Origin: Segnochrobactrum spirostomi
GTDB taxonomy: Bacteria > Pseudomonadota > Alphaproteobacteria > Rhizobiales > Segnochrobactraceae
Direction: 5' to 3'
Assembly (NCBI RefSeq): GCF_009600605.1
Contig: NZ_VWNA01000001.1
Location: forward strand, 4,073,068-4,137,067
DNA: 64,000 nt
The first letter of the stretch is position 1. Every line of letters starts with the position of its first letter. The notes below the pieces were generated by a model. It worked only from the letters and a program-made list of their open reading frames with translations, made no database searches and had not been told where the DNA came from. A program made the translations under genes and the position numbers. Below are positions 16,392-26,730 of the stretch, piece after piece.

Positions 16392-18638
16392 ATGGGCAAA
16401 CAGGTGATTCCGCCGGGCGGTGAAGGCTCGATCGAGAGCGTCGATCTGCGCGAGGCGCTCGAGGAGCGCTACCTCGCCTACGCCCTGTCGACCATCATGC
16501 ACCGGGCGCTGCCCGACGTGCGCGACGGCATGAAGCCGGTTCACCGGCGCATTCTCCATGCCATGCGCCAGCTCCGGCTCGATCCGACCGCGGCGTTCAA
16601 GAAGTGCGCCCGCGTCGTCGGCGACGTCATCGGCAAATATCACCCCCACGGCGACCAATCGGTCTACGACGCGCTCGTGCGCCTCGCCCAGGACTTCGCG
16701 GTACGCTATCCGTTGGTCGACGGGCAGGGCAATTTCGGCACGCTCGACGGCGATAGCCCAGCCGCCATGCGGTATACCGAGGCCCGCCTCACCGATGTCG
16801 GCGCGCGCCTCCTCGAAGGCATCGACGACGACGCGGTCGATTTCCGCGACACCTACGACGGTTCCGAACAGGAGCCGGTCGTGCTGCCCGGCGCCTTCCC
16901 GAACCTGCTCGCGAACGGTTCGACCGGCATCGCCGTCGGCATGGCGACCTCGATCCCGCCGCACAACGTCGCCGAGATCGCGGAAGCGGCGCTCCTGCTC
17001 ATCCGCAATCCGGCGACCGACCTCGATGCGCTTCTCGCCCATGTGAAGGGGCCGGATTTTCCGACCGGCGGCATCATCGTCGAAAGCCCCGGCTCGATCC
17101 GCGAATCCTACCGCACCGGCCGTGGCTCCTTCCGCGTCCGCGCCCGCTGGGAGAGCGAGGACCTCGGCCGCGGCACCTGGCAGATCGTCGTCACCGAGAT
17201 CCCGTTCCAGGTGCAGAAGGGCAAGCTCGTCGAGCGCATCGCCGAGCTGCTCGAGGCGAAGAAGCTGCCGCTGCTCGGCGACGTGCGCGATGAATCGGCC
17301 GACGACGTGCGCCTCGTCCTCGAACCGCGGGTGCGCACCGTCGATCCCGTCCTCTTGATGGAATCGCTGTTCCGTCTCAGCGACCTCGAAGTCCGCGTGC
17401 CGCTCAACATGAACGTGCTCGTCGGCGGGCAGGTGCCGGCGGTGATTGGCCTCAAGGAGGCGATCCAGCACTGGCTCGACCACCGCAAGGTCGTGATCGT
17501 CCGCCTCGCGCGCCACCGGCTCGAGAAGGTCTCGCACCGGCTCGAGGTGCTCGACGGCTTCCTCATCGTCTATCTCGATCTCGACCGGGTGATCCGCATC
17601 ATCCGCGAGGAGGACGATCCCAAGGCCGAGCTGATCGTGGCCTTCACGCTGACCGACGTGCAGGCCGAGGCGATCCTCAACATGCGTCTCCGCAGCCTGC
17701 GCCGGCTGGAGGAGATGGAGATCCGCAAGGAGCACACCGCCTTGAGCGCCGAAAAGGCGAGCCTGGAGGCGCTGATCGCCGACGAGAAGGCGCAGTGGAA
17801 GAAGGTCGCCGACGAGGTCAAGGTGCTGCGCAAGGTCTACGGATCGGAGACGCCGCTCGGCAAGCGCCGCACCGATTTCGCGGCGGCGCCGGAAGCCCCG
17901 ACCGTCGACATCCTCGAGGCGATGATCGAGCGCGAGCCGATCACCATCGTGGTCTCCGAGCTCGGCTGGGTCCGCGCCCTCAAGGGGCACGTTCAGGATC
18001 TCTCCACCGTCGCCTTCAAGCAAGGCGACGCCCTCAAATGGGTGCTGCGCGGCGAGACGACGGACAAGCTCCTGGTGCTTTCCACCGGCGGCAAGGTCTA
18101 TACCCTCGGTTGCGACAAGCTGCCGGGCGGGCGCGGCCACGGTGAGCCGATCAAGCTGATGGTCGACATGGAGCAGGGCCAGGAAGTGGCCCACGTCAAG
18201 CTCCATCGCTCGGGCGGCAAGGTGCTGATCGTCTCGAAAGAGGGCAGGGGATTCGTCGCCGCTGAGGACGACATCCTCGCCAACACCCGCAAGGGCAAGC
18301 AGGTCCTCGGCGTCGACGAGGCGTGGCCGGCGATGCTCATGGTGGCGGTCGAGGGCGACATGGTCGCGACCATCGGCGAGAATCGGAAGCTTGCGATCTT
18401 CCCGCTCTCCCAGGTCACCGAGATGACGCGCGGCCGCGGCGTCCGTCTGCAGCGCTACAAGGACGGCGGCCTTTCCGACGTCAAGACGTTCTCCGGCGCC
18501 GACGGTCTCACTTGGATCGATGCGGGCGGGCGCACCCACACCCGCAGCCTGGACGATCTCAAGGATTGGACGAGCGACCGCGGTGCTGCCGGCCGCCTGC
18601 CGCCGCCGGGCTTCCCGCGCACCAACCGCTTCGCGTGA
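16392..18638 (+). CDS. parC: DNA topoisomerase IV subunit A
   Basis: A 748-residue protein. The N-terminal breakage-reunion domain begins [21 protein letters not shown], has [21 protein letters not shown], and the active-site tyrosine in [12 protein letters not shown] helical tower and coiled coil follow ([19 protein letters not shown]). The C-terminal beta-pinwheel is short, lacking the GyrA box QRRGGKG, which supports ParC over GyrA. It decatenates daughter chromosomes with ParE (encoded at 59304-61375). At the position of E. coli ParC Ser80 the residue is Gln, and at Glu84 it is Asp; these are quinolone-contact positions. The start ATG at 16392 lacks a strong ribosome site, but no better in-frame start exists: the longer frame upstream is non-conserved. 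Confidence 0.95.
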   Translation: MGKQVIPPGGEGSIESVDLREALEERYLAYALSTIMHRALPDVRDGMKPVHRRILHAMRQLRLDPTAAFKKCARVVGDVIGKYHPHGDQSVYDALVRLAQDFAVRYPLVDGQGNFGTLDGDSPAAMRYTEARLTDVGARLLEGIDDDAVDFRDTYDGSEQEPVVLPGAFPNLLANGSTGIAVGMATSIPPHNVAEIAEAALLLIRNPATDLDALLAHVKGPDFPTGGIIVESPGSIRESYRTGRGSFRVRARWESEDLGRGTWQIVVTEIPFQVQKGKLVERIAELLEAKKLPLLGDVRDESADDVRLVLEPRVRTVDPVLLMESLFRLSDLEVRVPLNMNVLVGGQVPAVIGLKEAIQHWLDHRKVVIVRLARHRLEKVSHRLEVLDGFLIVYLDLDRVIRIIREEDDPKAELIVAFTLTDVQAEAILNMRLRSLRRLEEMEIRKEHTALSAEKASLEALIADEKAQWKKVADEVKVLRKVYGSETPLGKRRTDFAAAPEAPTVDILEAMIEREPITIVVSELGWVRALKGHVQDLSTVAFKQGDALKWVLRGETTDKLLVLSTGGKVYTLGCDKLPGGRGHGEPIKLMVDMEQGQEVAHVKLHRSGGKVLIVSKEGRGFVAAEDDILANTRKGKQVLGVDEAWPAMLMVAVEGDMVATIGENRKLAIFPLSQVTEMTRGRGVRLQRYKDGGLSDVKTFSGADGLTWIDAGGRTHTRSLDDLKDWTSDRGAAGRLPPPGFPRTNRFA

Positions 18639-18760
18639 CGCCTGTGCGCCGACCCCGTGTCGGTGGGATTTCCGGGGTAACGGAAACGTTTCGTTAAGCG
18701 AACTTGGCGACGATGGCTCATCGTCCGCGGCGTCGGTCTTCCGTCTCGAGTCTCAGTCTC

Positions 18761-19108
18761 ATGGCCACCCGGCAGCGCAAGCGCTCCTTCCTCCGCCATC
18801 TCGTCATCCCGGTGATGTCGATTCTCGTGGTGAGCTATTTCGGCTACCACGCGGTGACCGGCGATCTCGGGATGCGGGCGCGCGAGCAGATCGAGGCGGA
18901 CATCGCCCGACTGACGGCGGAGCGCAACGGCGTGATCGCGGAGCGCATGGCGCTCGAAAAGCGCGTGGCGCTGCTGCGCGCCCAGTCGATCGATCCGGAC
19001 CTGCTCGACGAGCGCGCGCGGGCGCAGCTCAACATGGTCAATCCGGACGATATCGTCATTTTCCGCTCGAGCCTGCACAAGCCGCTCGCCGCCACCGCCG
19101 GGCTCTGA
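18761..19108 (+). CDS. ftsB: FtsB/DivIC-family septum formation initiator
   Basis: A 115-residue bitopic protein: short basic N-terminus (MATRQRKRSFLRH), one membrane helix (LVIPVMSILVVSYFGYHAV), then a periplasmic coiled coil rich in Arg/Glu/Ala and a conserved end LLDERARAQLNMVNPDDIVIF. This matches the alphaproteobacterial FtsB/DivIC family that links the FtsQ-FtsL complex at the division site. The same frame stays open to an ATG at 18713, which would add a 16-residue Arg/Ser-rich extension; neither start has a clear ribosome site, and I prefer 18761 by comparison with the family's usual length. The location just before pdhA is usual in this order. Confidence 0.85.
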   Translation: MATRQRKRSFLRHLVIPVMSILVVSYFGYHAVTGDLGMRAREQIEADIARLTAERNGVIAERMALEKRVALLRAQSIDPDLLDERARAQLNMVNPDDIVIFRSSLHKPLAATAGL

Positions 19109-19253
19109 ATCGGCCGCTTTTGCTGAATTGCCGGCTTAGGGACAATGTCCTTTCAGCGCGGCTGCTATGCATTTGCGCGGCCTTGGATTGTCCATATCGC
19201 TCGGATAAGGTTGCCGCCGCGCCCTTGGGAGGGACGTTCGGAGAGGTTGTTGC

Positions 19254-20426
19254 ATGGCTGTAGCCAAGACGACGCGCACTGGCGCGGCGACCACGAAACG
19301 TATCCGCAGCAGCGCTGAAGAGGGTTCCGACACCGCGCTCGACGCGCCGAAAGTACGTAACATCGGGTCCACGAAGGCCGCCGCAGCGACCGCGCCGCGC
19401 GCCAGCAAGAAGTCGGCCCCCGTCGCCGACGCCACGGCTTGGGAGCTTTCCCCTCCGCCCCCGGTCGAGTTCACGAAAGAGCAGGACCTCGCCGCCTATC
19501 GCGAGATGCTCCTGATCCGCCGCTTCGAGGAAAAAGCCGGCCAGCTCTACGGCATGGGCTTCATCGGCGGCTTCTGCCACCTCTATATCGGTCAGGAAGC
19601 GGTCGTCACCGGCATGCAGCTCGCGCTGAAGCCGGGTGATCAGGTCATCACCGGTTACCGCGACCACGGGCACATGCTCGCCTGTCAGATGGACCCCAAG
19701 GGCGTCATGGCCGAATTGACCGGCCGCCGCGGGGGCTATTCCAAGGGCAAGGGCGGCTCGATGCACATGTTCTCCGTCGAGAAGGGCTTCTTCGGCGGTC
19801 ACGGCATCGTCGGCGCCCAGGTCTCGCTCGGCACCGGCCTCGGTTTCGCCAACCGCTATCGCGGCAACGACAACGTCTCGATCACCTATTTCGGTGACGG
19901 CGCGTCGAACCAGGGTCAGGTCTACGAGAGCTTCAACATGGCGAAGCTCTGGAACCTGCCGGTCGTCTACGTGATCGAGAACAATCACTACGGCATGGGC
20001 ACGAGCGTTCAGCGCGCCTCGTCCACCACCGACCTCTGCCACCGCGGCCGCTCGTTCGGCATTCCGGGCATCGCGGTCGACGGCATGGACGTGCGCGCCG
20101 TGAAGGCCGCCGCCGATCTTGCGGTCACCCATGCCCGCAAGGGCGAGGGGCCCTATATCCTTGAGATGCTGACCTATCGCTATCGCGGACACTCGATGTC
20201 CGACCCGGCGAAGTATCGCTCGAAGGAAGAGGTGCAGAAGATGCGCACCGAGCACGATCCGATCGAGCAGGTGCGTCACCGCCTCATCGAGAACAAGTGG
20301 GCGAGCGAGGACGATCTCAAGGCGATCGACAAGGAGATCCGCGACATCGTCAACGAAGCCGCCGAGTTTGCGCAGACCAATCCCGAGCCGGATGCGTCCG
20401 AGCTCTGGACCGATATCGTACGTTGA
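19254..20426 (+). CDS. pdhA: Pyruvate dehydrogenase E1 component subunit alpha
   Basis: A 390-residue thiamine-diphosphate enzyme subunit. The conserved part begins at about residue 73 ([21 protein letters not shown]), with the ThDP motif [20 protein letters not shown] ending in [12 protein letters not shown]. The phosphorylation-loop-like region [18 protein letters not shown] is also present. It decarboxylates pyruvate and, with PdhB, transfers the acetyl group to lipoyl-E2. The first 72 residues are an unusual Lys/Ala/Thr-rich extension, longer than the short basic extension typical of rhizobial PdhA; it is probably disordered. ATG at 19254 follows a GGAGAGG site. The gene is 10 bp ahead of pdhB. 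Confidence 0.95.
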   Translation: MAVAKTTRTGAATTKRIRSSAEEGSDTALDAPKVRNIGSTKAAAATAPRASKKSAPVADATAWELSPPPPVEFTKEQDLAAYREMLLIRRFEEKAGQLYGMGFIGGFCHLYIGQEAVVTGMQLALKPGDQVITGYRDHGHMLACQMDPKGVMAELTGRRGGYSKGKGGSMHMFSVEKGFFGGHGIVGAQVSLGTGLGFANRYRGNDNVSITYFGDGASNQGQVYESFNMAKLWNLPVVYVIENNHYGMGTSVQRASSTTDLCHRGRSFGIPGIAVDGMDVRAVKAAADLAVTHARKGEGPYILEMLTYRYRGHSMSDPAKYRSKEEVQKMRTEHDPIEQVRHRLIENKWASEDDLKAIDKEIRDIVNEAAEFAQTNPEPDASELWTDIVR

Positions 20427-20436
20427 GGAGAGGGCG

Positions 20437-21828
20437 ATGCCGATCGATATCCTGATGCCCGCGCTCTCCCCGACCATGGAGGAGGGCAAGCTCTCCAAGT
20501 GGTTGAAGAAGGAAGGCGACACGGTGAAGTCCGGCGACGTGATCGCCGAGATCGAGACCGACAAGGCGACCATGGAAGTGGAAGCCGTCGACGAAGGCAC
20601 CGTCGCCAAGATCCTCGTGCCCGCCGGCACCGAAGGGGTGAAGGTCAACACCCCGATCGCCGTGCTCGCCGGCGAGGGTGAGGACGCCTCCGCGGTTCCG
20701 GCCGCGAACGGCAAGGACACCGCGCCGGCCCCGAAGGCCGAAGCGGCTCCGGCCGCCGCGCCTGTCAGTGCGCCGGCGGCCTCCGTGCCCGCCGCGCCGA
20801 TCGCCCACGCCCCTGTGGCCGATCCGGACGTTCCGGCCGGCACCGAGTTCGTCACCCAGACGGTCCGCGAAGCGCTGCGCGACGCCATGGCCGAGGAGAT
20901 GCGCCGTGACGGCGACGTCTTCATCCTGGGCGAGGAAGTCGCCGAATATCAGGGCGCCTACAAGATCACCCAGGGCCTCCTGCAGGAGTTCGGCGCCCGT
21001 CGCGTCATCGACACGCCGATCACCGAGCACGGCTTCGCCGGCCTCGCCGTCGGCGCCGCCTTCAACGGGCTGAAGCCGATCGTCGAATTCATGACGTTCA
21101 ACTTCGCCATGCAGGCAATCGACCAGATCATCAACTCCGCCGCCAAGACGCACTACATGTCCGGCGGCCAGGTGACCTGTCCGATCGTGTTCCGCGGACC
21201 GAACGGCGCCGCGGCGCGCGTGGCTGCCCAGCACAGCCAGGACTACGCCGCCTGGTATTCGCAGATCCCCGGCCTCACCGTCGTGCAGCCCTATTCGGCC
21301 GCCGATGCGAAGGGCCTCCTCAAGGCGGCGATCCGCAGCCCGAACCCGGTCGTCTTCCTCGAGAACGAGATCCTCTACGGTCACTCGTTCGAGGTGCCGA
21401 AGCTCGACGATTTCGTCCTGCCGATCGGCAAGGCGCGCGTCGCCCGCTCCGGCAAGGACGTCACCCTCGTCTCCTTCGGCATCGGCATGACCTATGCCCT
21501 GAAGGCGGCCGAGGAACTCGCCGGCCTCGGTATCGACGCCGAGGTGATCGACCTGCGCACCATCCGTCCGATGGACACCGCGACGGTCGTCGAGTCGGTG
21601 AAGAAGACCGGCCGCGCCGTCACCATCGAGGAAGGCTTCCCGCAATCGGGCGTCGGTGCCGAGATCGCCACGCGCATCATGACCGAGGCGTTCGATTATC
21701 TCGACGCTCCGGTGCTGCGCGTCACCGGCAAGGACGTGCCGATGCCCTATGCCGCCAATCTCGAGAAGCTCGCGCTGCCGTCGGTGGCCGAGGTGATCGC
21801 GGCGGTCAAGGCCGTCACCTACCGTTGA
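20437..21828 (+). CDS. pdhB: Pyruvate dehydrogenase E1 component subunit beta with N-terminal lipoyl domain
   Basis: A 463-residue protein. Residues 1-80 are a lipoyl domain with the lipoylated lysine in [17 protein letters not shown]. An Ala/Pro linker (about 85-135) follows, then the E1-beta catalytic domain ([38 protein letters not shown]). The lipoyl-bearing E1-beta is a known alphaproteobacterial trait. The lipoyl segment is nearly the same as that of PdhC next door. Start ATG 20437 has GGAGAGGG upstream and is 10 bp after pdhA. Confidence 0.95.
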   Translation: MPIDILMPALSPTMEEGKLSKWLKKEGDTVKSGDVIAEIETDKATMEVEAVDEGTVAKILVPAGTEGVKVNTPIAVLAGEGEDASAVPAANGKDTAPAPKAEAAPAAAPVSAPAASVPAAPIAHAPVADPDVPAGTEFVTQTVREALRDAMAEEMRRDGDVFILGEEVAEYQGAYKITQGLLQEFGARRVIDTPITEHGFAGLAVGAAFNGLKPIVEFMTFNFAMQAIDQIINSAAKTHYMSGGQVTCPIVFRGPNGAAARVAAQHSQDYAAWYSQIPGLTVVQPYSAADAKGLLKAAIRSPNPVVFLENEILYGHSFEVPKLDDFVLPIGKARVARSGKDVTLVSFGIGMTYALKAAEELAGLGIDAEVIDLRTIRPMDTATVVESVKKTGRAVTIEEGFPQSGVGAEIATRIMTEAFDYLDAPVLRVTGKDVPMPYAANLEKLALPSVAEVIAAVKAVTYR

Positions 21829-21966
21829 GCCGGTCGGCTCGCCGGCGGGCCTCATCGTCCGCCGCCCGCGACCCCGCGAGAGGGGCGCGCGGCGGCGGCC
21901 AGCCCGGCGAAGCCCGTGCGGTTTTCCGAATGCGAAACTCGGGTCTTCGAGCCTGAGGGGGACCAT

Positions 21967-23325
21967 ATGCCGATCGACATTCTCATGCCGGCCCTGTCTC
22001 CGACCATGGAGAAGGGCAACCTTGCCAAGTGGCTCGTGAAGAAGGGCGACCAGGTCAAGTCGGGCGACGTCATCGCCGAGATCGAGACCGATAAGGCGAC
22101 CATGGAAGTGGAAGCCGTCGACGAGGGTATCGTCGGCGACATCCTCGTTCCCGAGGGCACGCCCGACGTCGCCGTGAACGCCCGCATCGCGGTCCTGCTC
22201 GGCGAAGGCGAGGACGCGAGCGCGCTCGCCGCCCCGGCGAAGACGGCTCCGGCCGCCGTGCCGTCGGCGGTCGCGACCGCCGAGACGCCCGCGCCGGCCC
22301 CGGCCAAGGCCGACGACGCCGGTGCCCAGCCGCGCGCCGGCCTGAACGGTGGCGCGGCCGCGAACGGTCACGGTGAACGCCTGTTCGCCTCGCCGCTCGC
22401 CCGCCGCCTCGCCAAGGAACAGGGCCTCGACCTCGGCGCCATCAAGGGCTCCGGCCCCCACGGCCGCATCGTCAAGAGCGACATCGAGGCGGCCGCCGGT
22501 GCCGGCACCGCCAAGGCCGCTCCGGCGCCCGCCGCGACCGCCTCGGCCTCGGCTCCGGCCGCCGCGCCGGTGGCGCTGCCGACCGGCCTCTCCGACGAGG
22601 CCGTGCTGAAGCTGTTCGAGCCGGGTAGCTACGACGTCGTGCCCCACGACGGCATGCGTAAGGTGATCGCGCGCCGCCTGCTCGAGTCGAAGCTGACGAT
22701 CCCGCACTTCTACCTGAGCCTCGACGTCGAGCTCGACGCGCTGCTGAAGCTGCGCGCCGATATCAACGACGCGGCCCCGGTGGTCGACGGCAAGCCGGCC
22801 TACAAGGTCTCGGTCAACGACTTCGTCATCAAGGCGCTCGCCGCCGCCCTCAAGGCGGTGCCGGATGCCAACGTGACGTGGACCGAAGGCGGGATGCTGA
22901 AGCACAAGGTGGTCGATATCGGCGTGGCCGTGTCGCTGCCGGGCGGGCTCATCACCCCGGTGGTGCGCAACGCCGACCGCAAGACGATTTCGGCGATTTC
23001 CAACGAGATGAAGGATCTCGCCGCCCGCGCCCGCGCCAAGAAGCTGAAGCCCGAGGAATATCAGGGCGGCTCCACGGCGGTCTCCAACCTCGGCATGTAC
23101 GGGGTCAAGGACTTTGCGGCGATCGTCAATCCGCCCCATGCGACGATCCTCGCGGTCGGCGCCGGCGAACAGCGCCCGGTCGTCCGCGGCGGCCAGCTCG
23201 CTGTCGCGACCGTGATGACGATCACGCTCTCCACCGACCATCGTGCGGTCGACGGCGCCCTCGGCGCCGAGCTCGGCGCGGCCTTCAAGGCGGCGATCGA
23301 GAAGCCGCTCGGCCTTCTGGTCTGA
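21967..23325 (+). CDS. pdhC: Dihydrolipoyllysine-residue acetyltransferase (PDH E2)
   Basis: A 452-residue E2. One lipoyl domain (residues 1-80, lysine in [10 protein letters not shown]), then an Ala/Pro-rich linker. A peripheral subunit-binding domain follows at about 135-175 (FASPLARRLAKEQGLDLGAI, GSGPHGRIVKSDI). The acetyltransferase core ends with the active-site STDHRAVDGALGAEL. It forms the core of the complex and makes acetyl-CoA. ATG at 21967 has GAGGGGGA just before it. The 138-bp gap to pdhB has no recognised gene. A strong hairpin ends the unit. Confidence 0.95.
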   Translation: MPIDILMPALSPTMEKGNLAKWLVKKGDQVKSGDVIAEIETDKATMEVEAVDEGIVGDILVPEGTPDVAVNARIAVLLGEGEDASALAAPAKTAPAAVPSAVATAETPAPAPAKADDAGAQPRAGLNGGAAANGHGERLFASPLARRLAKEQGLDLGAIKGSGPHGRIVKSDIEAAAGAGTAKAAPAPAATASASAPAAAPVALPTGLSDEAVLKLFEPGSYDVVPHDGMRKVIARRLLESKLTIPHFYLSLDVELDALLKLRADINDAAPVVDGKPAYKVSVNDFVIKALAAALKAVPDANVTWTEGGMLKHKVVDIGVAVSLPGGLITPVVRNADRKTISAISNEMKDLAARARAKKLKPEEYQGGSTAVSNLGMYGVKDFAAIVNPPHATILAVGAGEQRPVVRGGQLAVATVMTITLSTDHRAVDGALGAELGAAFKAAIEKPLGLLV

Positions 23326-23329
23326 CGCA

Positions 23330-23360
23330 CCGCCGCATCCTCGCTCAGGGGATGCGGCGG
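23330..23360 (+). terminator. Factor-independent terminator-like hairpin after pdhC
   Basis: CCGCCGCATCC, a 9-base loop, and GGATGCGGCGG form a perfect 11-bp stem directly after the pdhC stop and are followed by GCCTTTTC. This separates pdhC from lpdA, so lpdA may have its own promoter in the 185 bases that follow. Confidence 0.65.
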
Positions 23361-23545
23361 GCCTTTTCGCCCTCCGCGCGGTCGCGGCGGGCGTCATCGC
23401 CGGCGAGCGGCGCCGATACGGCGCGCCGCGGCGGCCTGAACCGAATTTTCCCCGCCCGCTCTCCTGGTCGCCGCTGAAGACGGTGGTGGCCGAGCGGGGC
23501 CTCCGTCCGGTTGGTGTGGAGGCGTGCCAGGGCTTGGAGATTGAG

Positions 23546-24961
23546 ATGAGCAACGCCTACGACGTCATCGTGATCGGGTCCGGCCCGGGCGGCTATGTGA
23601 CGGCGATCCGCGCCGCGCAGCTCGGCTTCCGCACCGCGGTGGCCGAGAAGACCCATCTCGGCGGCATCTGCCTCAACTGGGGCTGCATTCCGACCAAGGC
23701 GCTGCTGCGCTCGGCCGAGGTGTTCCACTATATCGAGAACGCCAGCGCCTACGGCCTGTCCGCCTCGAACCCGAGCTTCGACATCGCGGCCGTGGTGAAG
23801 CGCTCGCGCGGCGTCGCCGGGCAGCTCTCGATGGGCGTCGCCGGCCTTCTGAAGAAGAACAAGGTCGACGTGATCTGGGGCAGCGCCAAGCTGACCGCGC
23901 CGGGCAAGATCGCCATCGTGGCCGCCGACAATGCGCCCCGTGGCGCGCTCGGCGGCGGCGATTATGAGGCCAAGCACATCATTGTCGCGACCGGCGCCCG
24001 GCCGCGCGCGCTGCCCGGTATCGAGCCGGACAAGAAGCTGATCTGGACCTATTTCGAGGCGATGGTGCCCGACACCTTCCCGAAATCGCTCCTCGTCATG
24101 GGCTCGGGTGCGATCGGCATCGAATTCGCCTCGTTCTACCGCACCATGGGCGCCGAGGTGACGGTGGTCGAGGTGCTGCCGCAGATCCTCCCCGTCGAGG
24201 ACGCCGAGATCGCGGCGCACGTGCGCAAGCGCCTCGAGAAGCAGGGCATCAAGATCTTCACCGACACCAAGGTCAGCGCGGTGAAGAAGGGTGACAACAG
24301 CGTCACCGCGACGATCGAAGGCAAGGACGGCGCCAAGCAGGACATCACGGCGGATCGCCTGATCTCGGCGGTCGGCGTCGTCGGCAACATCGAGGGCCTC
24401 GGCCTCGAGGCGCTCGGCGTGAAGACCGAGCGCGGTTGCATCGTGACCGACGGCCTCGGCCGCACAAACGTGCCGGGCCTCTATGCGATCGGCGACGTCG
24501 CCGGCCCGCCGATGCTCGCCCACAAGGCCGAGCATGAAGGCGTGATCTGCATCGAGGCGATCAAGGGTCTGCACGTCCACCCGCTCGACAAGTCGAAGAT
24601 CCCGGGCTGCACCTATTGCCAGCCGCAGGTCGCCTCGGTCGGCCTCACCGAGGCCAAGGCCAAGGAACAGGGCCGCGAGATCCGCGTCGGCCGCTTCCCC
24701 TTCATCGGCAACGGCAAGGCGATCGCGCTCGGCGAGCCGGAAGGCCTCGTCAAGACGATCTTCGACGCCAAGACCGGCGAGCTGCTGGGCGCCCATCTCG
24801 TCGGCGCCGAGGTGACGGAACTGATCCAGGGCTTCGTGATCGCGATGAACCTGGAAACCACCGAGGAAGAGCTGATCCACGCGGTGTTCCCGCACCCGAC
24901 GCTCTCCGAGACGATGCACGAGAGCGTCCTCAACGCCTACGGCCGCGCGATCCACATCTGA
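23546..24961 (+). CDS. lpdA: Dihydrolipoyl dehydrogenase (E3)
   Basis: A 471-residue flavoprotein. FAD-binding DVIVIGSGPGGYVTAIRAAQ, redox disulfide GGICLNWGCIPTKALL, and the NAD-binding LLVMGSGAIGIEFASFYRTMG are present. So is the second FAD motif GLYAIGDVAGPPMLAHKAEHEG, and the C-terminal active-site HPHPTLSE-type sequence (FPHPTLSETMHES). It reoxidises dihydrolipoyl groups of PDH. Start ATG 23546 has GGAGATTGAG upstream; the longer open frame reaching back into pdhC is not conserved. Confidence 0.95.
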   Translation: MSNAYDVIVIGSGPGGYVTAIRAAQLGFRTAVAEKTHLGGICLNWGCIPTKALLRSAEVFHYIENASAYGLSASNPSFDIAAVVKRSRGVAGQLSMGVAGLLKKNKVDVIWGSAKLTAPGKIAIVAADNAPRGALGGGDYEAKHIIVATGARPRALPGIEPDKKLIWTYFEAMVPDTFPKSLLVMGSGAIGIEFASFYRTMGAEVTVVEVLPQILPVEDAEIAAHVRKRLEKQGIKIFTDTKVSAVKKGDNSVTATIEGKDGAKQDITADRLISAVGVVGNIEGLGLEALGVKTERGCIVTDGLGRTNVPGLYAIGDVAGPPMLAHKAEHEGVICIEAIKGLHVHPLDKSKIPGCTYCQPQVASVGLTEAKAKEQGREIRVGRFPFIGNGKAIALGEPEGLVKTIFDAKTGELLGAHLVGAEVTELIQGFVIAMNLETTEEELIHAVFPHPTLSETMHESVLNAYGRAIHI

Positions 24962-24969
24962 CGACGAGG

Positions 24970-24998
24970 CGGGCGTTTCGGCAGGGTCGGAACGCCCG
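24970..24998 (+). terminator. Terminator-like hairpin after lpdA
   Basis: CGGGCGTT, a 13-base loop and AACGCCCG, followed by TTTGCAACTTT. It lies 8 bases after the lpdA stop codon. Confidence 0.5.
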
Positions 24999-25049
24999 TT
25001 TGCAACTTTACCGGCGAGGATGCGTTTTGGCGTCCCGGCGCCGCCGCTC

Positions 25050-25072
25050 CCTTCTCCCCCTCGGGGAGAAGG
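25050..25072. repeat. Palindromic repeat, family C (copy 1)
   Basis: CCTTCTCCCC-ctc-GGGGAGAAGG followed by TGGCCCGATAGGGCCGGATG. The same core (TTCTCCCC...GGGGAGAA) recurs at 41516-41547. Such elements are common between genes in Hyphomicrobiales. Confidence 0.6.
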
Positions 25073-25209
25073 TGGCCCGATAGGGCCGGATGAGGGGATT
25101 TCTTTTTAATTACAGAGTTTTATGAAGCGAGCCTCGGCGCCCTCCATCGGGCGTTCAGCGTCGCTCCGTCGCAATTGAGTGCGAAGGAGTACACCAAACG
25201 GCCGAGTGT

Positions 25210-25252
25210 GTGCGGCCCCTGGATGGCCGGCACAAGGCCGGCCATGGCGACG
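25210..25252 (+). repeat. Dispersed repeat, family A (copy 1)
   Basis: Contains the hairpin ATGGCCGGC-acaag-GCCGGCCAT, preceded by GCGGCCCCTGG. A closely matching copy lies in inverted orientation at 36460-36497. Both are in intergenic space. Confidence 0.6.
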
Positions 25253-25299
25253 GAGGGGCCGGACGCCCCTCAGGAGACGGGCCTGCTAGAGCAGGCCCC

Positions 25300-26559
25300 T
25301 CACACCGGCCGGAGCAGCACGTGCTTCTTGCGGCCGACGGAGACCTTGATGACGCCTTCGGGCGTCAGGTCGCCGGTGCCGAGCACGGTGCGCTCGTCTT
25401 CCATCGCCTTGTCGTTGATGCGGATGCCGCCGCCCTGGACGTGCCGGCGCACTTCGCCGTTCGACTTGGCGAGACCGGCTTTGACCACGGCCGTCAGCAG
25501 CCCGAGCCCGGCTTCGAGCTCCGCGGCCGGGATTTCGACCGTCGGCAGGCTCTCGGCGAGGGCGCCCTCCTCGAAGGTGCGACGGGCCGTCTCGGCCGCG
25601 GCCTCGGCCGCCTCGCTGCCGTGCAGGAGCCGCGTCGTCTCGGTCGCCAGCACCTTCTTGGCCTCGTTGATCTCGTTGCCGCCGAGCGCCGCGAGCTTGG
25701 CGATCTCGCCGAGCGGAAGGGTGGTGAAGAGCTTGAGGAAGCGCTCGACGTCGGCATCCGCCGTGTTGCGCCAGAACTGCCAATAATCGTAGGGCGACAG
25801 CAGGTCGGCATTGAGCCACACCGCACCGGCCGCGGTCTTGCCCATCTTGGCGCCCGAGGCGGTGGTGAGGAGCGGCGTGGTCAGGCCGAACAGGTCGGCG
25901 TCGATCATGCGCCGGCCGAGATCGATGCCGTTGACGATGTTGCCCCACTGATCCGAGCCGCCCATCTGCAGCACGCAGCCATGGCGCTTGTGCAGTTCCA
26001 CGAAGTCGTAGGCCTGCAGGATCATGTAGTTGAATTCGAGGAAGGTCAGCGGCTGCTCGCGGTCGAGCCGCAGCTTCACCGAATCGAAGGTGAGCATGCG
26101 GTTGACGGTGAAATGCCGCCCCACGTCGCGCAGAAGCGGGATGTAGAGGAGCTCGTCGAGCCAGTCCGCGTTGTTCGCCATCACCGCGCCGGTCGCGCCG
26201 CCGTCATAGCGCAGGAAGCGCTCGAACGCCTTGCGGATGCCGACGATGTTCTCGTCGATGACCTCGTTCGAGAGCAGTTTGCGGCTCTCGTCCTTGCCGG
26301 AGGGATCGCCGATCTTGGTGGTGCCGCCGCCCATCAGCGTGATCGGCCGGTGCCCGGTCTCCTGGAGCCAGTGCAGCATCATGATCGAGATCATGTGGCC
26401 GACGTGCAGGCTCGATCCGGTCGCGTCGAAGCCGATATAGGCCGTGATCGGCCCCGCCTTCGCCTTCGCGTCGAGGCCCTCGAGGTCCGAGCACTGATGG
26501 ATGTAGCCGCGCTCGGAGAGGACGTTGAGGAAATCGGACTTGAGACTGGTCATCGGCAT
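25300..26559 (-). CDS. tyrS: Tyrosyl-tRNA synthetase
   Basis: A 419-residue class I synthetase. The HIGH-type motif is [13 protein letters not shown], the tyrosine-site [10 protein letters not shown] and QAYDFVEL with [15 protein letters not shown] are present. The KMSKS-type motif is [14 protein letters not shown]. The C-terminal S4-like RNA-binding domain covers about residues 350-419 ([20 protein letters not shown]). It charges tRNA-Tyr in the cytoplasm. ATG at 26559 or the next ATG at 26553 could start; GGA lies just before the first. Converges with lpdA and is divergent from the small antitoxin gene. Confidence 0.95.
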   Translation of the reverse strand: MPMTSLKSDFLNVLSERGYIHQCSDLEGLDAKAKAGPITAYIGFDATGSSLHVGHMISIMMLHWLQETGHRPITLMGGGTTKIGDPSGKDESRKLLSNEVIDENIVGIRKAFERFLRYDGGATGAVMANNADWLDELLYIPLLRDVGRHFTVNRMLTFDSVKLRLDREQPLTFLEFNYMILQAYDFVELHKRHGCVLQMGGSDQWGNIVNGIDLGRRMIDADLFGLTTPLLTTASGAKMGKTAAGAVWLNADLLSPYDYWQFWRNTADADVERFLKLFTTLPLGEIAKLAALGGNEINEAKKVLATETTRLLHGSEAAEAAAETARRTFEEGALAESLPTVEIPAAELEAGLGLLTAVVKAGLAKSNGEVRRHVQGGGIRINDKAMEDERTVLGTGDLTPEGVIKVSVGRKKHVLLRPV

Positions 26560-26730
26560 CGTTCCGTAGGCGGCCGGGCGGTCGCCGAGTGTCGCGGCGC
26601 TCTATAGCGGCAAAAGCGGCGGGAGGCCATTGGTGAACGGAACTCGAGATCATCGAGCGTGATCTCGAATGCCGCATTATGCAGTCGAATGCACATTTTC
26701 TGATATTGTGGCGTCACTGCGGGATGGGGA

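Larger units (their letters stand above)
24962..25299. other. Intergenic region with hairpin and two dispersed palindromic repeats
   Basis: This 338-bp stretch between convergent lpdA and tyrS contains no gene that I can support. It holds a terminator-like hairpin (24970-24998), a 10-bp-stem palindrome (25050-25072) and a repeat at 25210-25252 with a related copy at 36460-36497. The middle part, about 25095-25120, is AT-rich. Confidence 0.6.

Noticed and set aside
20350..23553. 1067-codon minus-strand open frame antisense to pdhB and pdhC
   Set aside because: It mirrors the repeated lipoyl domains and Ala/Pro linkers; the plus strand encodes the PDH subunits.
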